This document shows positions 63,607-64,000 of a stretch of DNA of 64,000 nucleotides, one piece after another. Origin of the DNA: Enterobacter sp. RHBSTW-00994. GTDB lineage: Bacteria; Pseudomonadota; Gammaproteobacteria; Enterobacterales; Enterobacteriaceae. The DNA lies in the NCBI RefSeq assembly GCF_013782625.1, contig NZ_CP056199.1:4730588-4794587 (forward strand), written 5' to 3'. The first letter of the stretch is position 1. Every line of letters begins with the position of its first letter. The notes below the pieces were generated by a model. That model made no database searches, was not told where the DNA came from, and worked only from the letters and a program-made list of their open reading frames with translations. Both the position numbers and the translations under genes were made by a program.

Positions 63607-63917
63607 TCCGCAAAGCCTTTGTGATGCAGGTGAACCCGGACGCGCATGAAGAGTACGAACGTCGCCACAGCCCTGTCTGGCCTGAACTGGAAGCGGTGCT
63701 GAAAGACCACGGAGCGCACCATTACGCCATTTATCTCGATAAAGAACGCAACCTGTTGTTTGCGACCGTTGAGATTGAATCGGAAGAGCGCTGGAACGCG
63801 GTGGCCAACACCGATGTCTGTCAGCGCTGGTGGAAACACATGCGTGAAGTGATGCCCTCGAACCCGGACAACAGCCCGGTAAGTGCCGAACTGAAACCGG
63901 TATTTTATCTGGCGTAA
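63603..63917 (+). CDS. rhaM: L-rhamnose mutarotase
   Basis: RhaM speeds the interconversion of the alpha and beta anomers of L-rhamnose and so helps the isomerase. The 104-residue protein has the family motifs [24 protein letters not shown] and CQRWWKHM. Its start overlaps the fucO stop by four bases. In E. coli rhaM follows rhaD directly; here five genes lie between them. Confidence 0.96.
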   Translation: MIRKAFVMQVNPDAHEEYERRHSPVWPELEAVLKDHGAHHYAIYLDKERNLLFATVEIESEERWNAVANTDVCQRWWKHMREVMPSNPDNSPVSAELKPVFYLA

Positions 63918-63924
63918 TGCGTTA

Positions 63925-63955
63925 ACGCTGCCGCGCTCGCGGCAGCGTCATTTTC
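63925..63955. terminator. Terminator after rhaM
   Basis: A perfect 10-base stem ACGCTGCCGC/GCGGCAGCGT with a GCTC loop is followed by CATTTTCTT. It probably ends the rhamnose transcript and may also serve the convergent frame at the right edge. Confidence 0.85.
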
Positions 63956-64000
63956 TTAACGGGCCTCCACCGTGTTACGGCTGGCAGCAATCTCTTGTCT
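63956..64000 (-). CDS. Possible C-terminal end of an unidentified reverse-strand gene
   Basis: On the reverse strand an open frame enters from the right edge and ends with RQEIAASRNTVEAR and TAA (63956-63958), directly at the rhaM terminator. Its position suggests the 3' end of a convergent gene, but 14 codons are too few to identify it. Confidence 0.3.
   Translation of the reverse strand, partial: RQEIAASRNTVEAR

Overview
This 64 kb window is a chromosomal backbone segment of a member of the Enterobacteriaceae. Nearly every gene has a recognisable Escherichia coli counterpart in the same local order, but the segment is not E. coli itself: several genes I remember in the K-12 region are missing, and a rhamnose ABC-transporter module plus an SLC13-type transporter are present. 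An Enterobacter, Lelliottia, Citrobacter or Klebsiella-like genus fits; the sequence alone does not let me pick one. I see no phage, insertion sequence, CRISPR array, tRNA or rRNA gene.

Layout. (1) 1-4.1 kb: arginine biosynthesis, argHBC (reverse, argH cut by the window edge) diverging from argE around two ARG boxes. (2) 4.2-17.4 kb: ppc, the AraC-type regulator yijO, then the frw/pfl cluster: PTS components frwD, frwB and frwC with the glycyl-radical enzyme pair pflDC on the reverse strand, diverging from ptsA(frwA)-fsaB-gldA. (3) 17.5-25.5 kb: katG, the methionine genes metF, metBL and metJ with tandem MetJ boxes, and rpmE. (4) 25.7-34 kb: priA, cytR, ftsN, the heat-shock protease hslVU behind a sigma-32 promoter, menA, rraA, zapB. 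(5) 34.4-41 kb: glpFKX, fpr, yiiR, yiiQ, tpiA. (6) 40.8-50.7 kb: an SLC13-family transporter, cdh, sbp, pfkA, fieF, the Cpx envelope-stress genes (cpxP with the 3'UTR small RNA CpxQ, cpxRA), yiiM, sodA. (7) 50.9-64 kb: a large L-rhamnose locus: rhaT, rhaR, rhaS, rhaBAD, a complete CUT2-type ABC importer, a FucO-like lactaldehyde reductase and rhaM.

How it works together. The rhamnose locus holds two alternative uptake systems (RhaT symporter and ABC importer), mutarotase, isomerase, kinase and aldolase, and its own reductase for the lactaldehyde made by RhaD, so the route from rhamnose to DHAP and 1,2-propanediol is encoded in one place. The frw/pfl cluster reads as a second, uncharacterised sugar pathway: PTS import and phosphorylation, cleavage by a fructose-6-phosphate aldolase-like enzyme, reduction of the released ketone by GldA, and a glycyl-radical enzyme whose active-site motif looks like a diol dehydratase rather than pyruvate formate-lyase.

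The most interesting observations are: a long, nearly mirror-image operator pair around a CRP-like site in the frwC-ptsA divergent promoter; the frw/pfl pathway logic; the rhamnose ABC/FucO module; an in-frame 9-bp tandem repeat in the fucO-like gene; and seven copies of a palindromic intergenic repeat, three of them inside the rhamnose gene array.
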